Below are positions 22,693 through 24,234 of a DNA stretch of 24,234 bases, one piece after another; positions within the stretch are counted from its first letter, which is position 1; each line of letters opens with the position of its first letter. The notes beneath the pieces were generated by a model. It was not told where the DNA came from. It did not search any database and saw nothing but the letters and a program-made list of their open reading frames with translations. Source of the DNA: a virus; the IMG/VR virus record IMGVR_UViG_3300007539_007300, positions 1 to 24,234 of that record. One strand, written 5' to 3'. The translations under genes were made by a program, and so were the position numbers.

Positions 22693-23202
22693 ATGAACAT
22701 TATTTCAGTTAAAGATTTGGGAGATTTTTATTCAGTAACATATAATGGCGATATTAAATCAAATATTCCGAAAAATTCTACAAATAGAGATTATAGAAAA
22801 GTACAGGAATGGCTAAAAGATAACAAATTAACCGTTGACACTTTAGAAGAAAAAAAAGACAAGTTATTGATTTTAAATAATCAAAAAAGAGTACAAGCAA
22901 GAGATAAAGGCTTGGAGATTACAGTTGATGGAATAACTTATTTAGCTAATAAAGAAACTGTTCAAGGGTTTGCAGTATTACGTGGATTAAATGGGAACGA
23001 GCCTATTTATTGGAAAGATAAAGATGGCAAACCCCACAAGCTAGAAGAAGAGCAGCAAAAAAATCTTGCTCATGCTATGAAAAATATAGCTCTAGGTATT
23101 GAAAAAATTTATATGCAAGCTGAAATAGCTATTGGTAGCTTGACTAAAGAAAATATAGATCAGTTTGATTTAGACTCATTATGGAATAATTTAGGTGCGT
23201 AA
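22693..23202 (+). CDS. DUF4376-like tail-fibre accessory/assembly protein, 169 aa
   Basis: 169 residues, with AGAGG and a TTTAA spacer before ATG 22693. A short N-terminal part (ISVKDLGDFYSVTYNGD, VQEWLKDNK) resembles fibre-assembly proteins; the main domain (RVQARDKGLEITVDGITYLANKETVQGFAVLRGLNG, YWKDKDGK, with a helical C-terminus HAMKNIALGIEKIYMQAEIA) fits DUF4376 of phage tail proteins. Its place directly after the fibre gene supports a chaperone or attached fibre part. Family match is by eye. Confidence 0.75.
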   Translation: MNIISVKDLGDFYSVTYNGDIKSNIPKNSTNRDYRKVQEWLKDNKLTVDTLEEKKDKLLILNNQKRVQARDKGLEITVDGITYLANKETVQGFAVLRGLNGNEPIYWKDKDGKPHKLEEEQQKNLAHAMKNIALGIEKIYMQAEIAIGSLTKENIDQFDLDSLWNNLGA

Positions 23203-23203
23203 T

Positions 23204-23353
23204 ATGGCTAGAAAAGGATTATATTATAATATTAATAGAAGAAAAAAACTTGGAATTAGTAGACCAAAGAGTAAATCAACTATTTCACGTGAAGCATATG
23301 CAGATATGAAAGCAGGATTTCCATTTAAAAGTAAAAGGAAAAAAAATGGTTAA
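23204..23353 (+). CDS. Small basic MARKGLY-family phage protein, 49 aa
   Basis: ATG 23204 to TAA 23351-23353, 49 residues: MARKGLYYNINRRKKLGISR, a middle with STISREAYADMKAGFPF, and a basic end (KSKRKKNG). This motif pattern (MARKGLY.NIN.(R/K)KK.G.SR..s.stis...y..Mk.gfp) is frequent in marine alphaproteobacterial phages as a small conserved protein next to structural genes; its function is unknown. Strongly basic, it could bind DNA or RNA, or be a minor virion part. The stop overlaps the next start by 8 bases (ATGGTTAA). Confidence 0.75.
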   Translation: MARKGLYYNINRRKKLGISRPKSKSTISREAYADMKAGFPFKSKRKKNG

Positions 23354-23618
23354 GAAGATATATCAAAATCCAAAAGGTGGTTTGAACGAAAAGGGAAGAA
23401 AGTTTTTTAAAAGAACAGAAGGTTCTAATTTAAAAAGCCCTTTGAAATCAGGCACTTCACCACGCAGAGTATCCTTTGCAGCTCGATTTGCAGGAATGAA
23501 AGGTGATTTAAAAAAACCAAATGGAGAGCCTACAAGATTAGCTTTAGCACTTAAAGCTTGGGGATTTAGAAATAAAGAATCAGCTAGAAATTTTGCTAAC
23601 AGACATAAGAGAAAGTGA
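23346..23618 (+). CDS. DUF6321-like small basic phage protein, 90 aa
   Basis: 90 residues, very basic. The sequence (NPKGGLNEKGRKFFKRTEGSNLKSPLKSG, RRVSFAARFAGMKGDLKKPNGEPTRLALALKAWGF) matches the DUF6321 family pattern of marine phages: 'KGGLN.kGR..fkr.tGsNLk.PvksG...RR.SFcaR..gMkg......GkPtR.alALr.W'. Function unknown. It overlaps the preceding gene by 8 bases and its TGA shares one base with the next ATG. Confidence 0.85.
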   Translation: MVKKIYQNPKGGLNEKGRKFFKRTEGSNLKSPLKSGTSPRRVSFAARFAGMKGDLKKPNGEPTRLALALKAWGFRNKESARNFANRHKRK

Positions 23619-24232
23619 TGTATCAAACTAAAAAAAATATAAAAGAATATGAAAGAGCAATTCAATTTGTCAGAGAGAATAGAAAAAATTTTATTATATT
23701 GTCTTGTCAATACAATAACAATTTCAAGCTTTTCCCTGCTTTGGTATCTTTCGCAGCTTTTTTAAGAGGCAGAAAAAGCATATTTCACACAGCTCTAATA
23801 GTTAATAGTGGTAACAAAGTATATTCATTAGAGATAACCCCAAAAAGATTAGCCTTAGCTAATTTTAAAGAGAATTATTTTACTCCTAACTTTGAAGGCA
23901 TATTAAATGCTCAAGTAGTTAAAGGAGATAAAACAAAAGAAGACGAGCAGAAAATATATAAATATATAAATAATAATGTATTAAATAATAGATATGGGAA
24001 AATAAAAGCCATGAGGTCATGGTGGAAATTATGGGAGCAAAAAGATGATGATAAAACTATATATTGCACTGATAAAGTTTTAGATATTCTTGAAAAATTT
24101 GGAGGTCACAAGATCTTTTCTAATAATGCAGAAGTAACACCAGCTAGCTTATATCATAAATTATTAGATGATTACAGATTTACTAATAAATACTGTACAA
24201 AAATTCAACAACTAAATAATTGTAGTTTGTAA
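23618..24232 (+). CDS. Permuted papain-fold (YiiX/LRAT-type) hydrolase candidate, 204 aa
   Basis: 204 residues from ATG at 23618 (overlapping the previous TGA by one base; GTG at 23615 is an in-frame alternative). The order H57 (SIFHTALIV), E72 (VYSLEITPKR), then C150 (IYCTDKVLDIL) fits the circularly permuted papain-like fold, in which His comes before Cys; RYGKIKAMRSWW (126-137) lies in between, and VTPASLYHKLL near the end recalls the same family. Such phage enzymes may cleave peptide or amide bonds in peptidoglycan. No holin or classical endolysin is seen in the window, so a lysis or entry role is plausible but unproven. Confidence 0.65.
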   Translation: MYQTKKNIKEYERAIQFVRENRKNFIILSCQYNNNFKLFPALVSFAAFLRGRKSIFHTALIVNSGNKVYSLEITPKRLALANFKENYFTPNFEGILNAQVVKGDKTKEDEQKIYKYINNNVLNNRYGKIKAMRSWWKLWEQKDDDKTIYCTDKVLDILEKFGGHKIFSNNAEVTPASLYHKLLDDYRFTNKYCTKIQQLNNCSL

Positions 24233-24234
24233 GA

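Noticed and set aside
1-24234. CRISPR arrays, insertion sequences, tRNA genes
   Set aside because: No regularly spaced repeats of suitable length, no transposase-like frame, and no cloverleaf-like sequence were found by eye; a tRNA scan was not possible.

Overview
The window is a strongly AT-rich phage or prophage segment (about two thirds A+T by eye). It most likely comes from a tailed, podovirus-like phage of an alphaproteobacterium. The structural genes are the basis for the morphology: T7-style portal, tail-tube adaptor and nozzle, gp13/gp14/gp15/gp16-type internal virion proteins, a T7-type tail-fibre anchor, and a Bordetella phage BPP-1-like capsid set (Bbp19-like protein, scaffold, Bbp17-like capsid, Bbp16-like cement). 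The host guess is inference. Two ankyrin-repeat genes and a DUF6456-like protein point to an intracellular (Rickettsiales-like) alphaproteobacterium. Two small C-terminal-end genes of marine alphaproteobacterial phage type (an MARKGLY family protein and a DUF6321 protein) are also compatible with a free-living marine alphaproteobacterium. No integrase, repressor, polymerase, tRNA, CRISPR or insertion sequence was seen.

Layout. (1) 1-2924, plus strand, early region: the 3' end of a probable replication protein, a strong sigma70-type promoter (429-457), then a tightly overlapping run of small unknown genes, a recombination-associated protein, a YqaJ/lambda-type exonuclease, a single-strand-binding protein gene broken by an amber codon, and a small acidic-start protein. 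(2) 2932-5299, minus strand, accessory block: a zinc-ribbon-like small protein, two tandem ankyrin-repeat genes and a ribbon-helix-helix protein sharing a copied ribosome-binding leader, then a DUF6456-like helix-turn-helix protein that ends facing the early operon. (3) 5300-5637, control region: AT-rich 8-bp repeats, a strong plus-strand promoter, a roughly 95-nt transcribed stretch and a rho-independent terminator immediately before the terminase genes. (4) 5638-24232, plus strand, late operon: packaging (small and large terminase), portal, scaffold, capsid, cement, adaptor, nozzle, ejection proteins, tail fibre, fibre-assembly-like protein, two small basic proteins and a papain-fold hydrolase.

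How it works together. The early operon would supply replication and recombination. The late operon has the control layout known from lambda: a constitutive promoter, a promoter-proximal copy of the -10 element and a terminator that blocks the morphogenesis genes until an antiterminator acts. Inside the late operon, a second promoter candidate within the scaffold gene, a structured leader before the capsid gene and a strong terminator after the cement gene bracket the two most abundant virion proteins, as phi10/Tphi do in T7. Many genes overlap by exactly 8 nt (ATG-NN-TAA/TAG), suggesting translational coupling.

The most interesting points are the lambda-like late-control cassette in a T7/BPP-1-like gene set, the structured element upstream of the capsid gene, the amber codon replacing a conserved tryptophan of SSB, and the ankyrin/RHH cassette with its duplicated leader.
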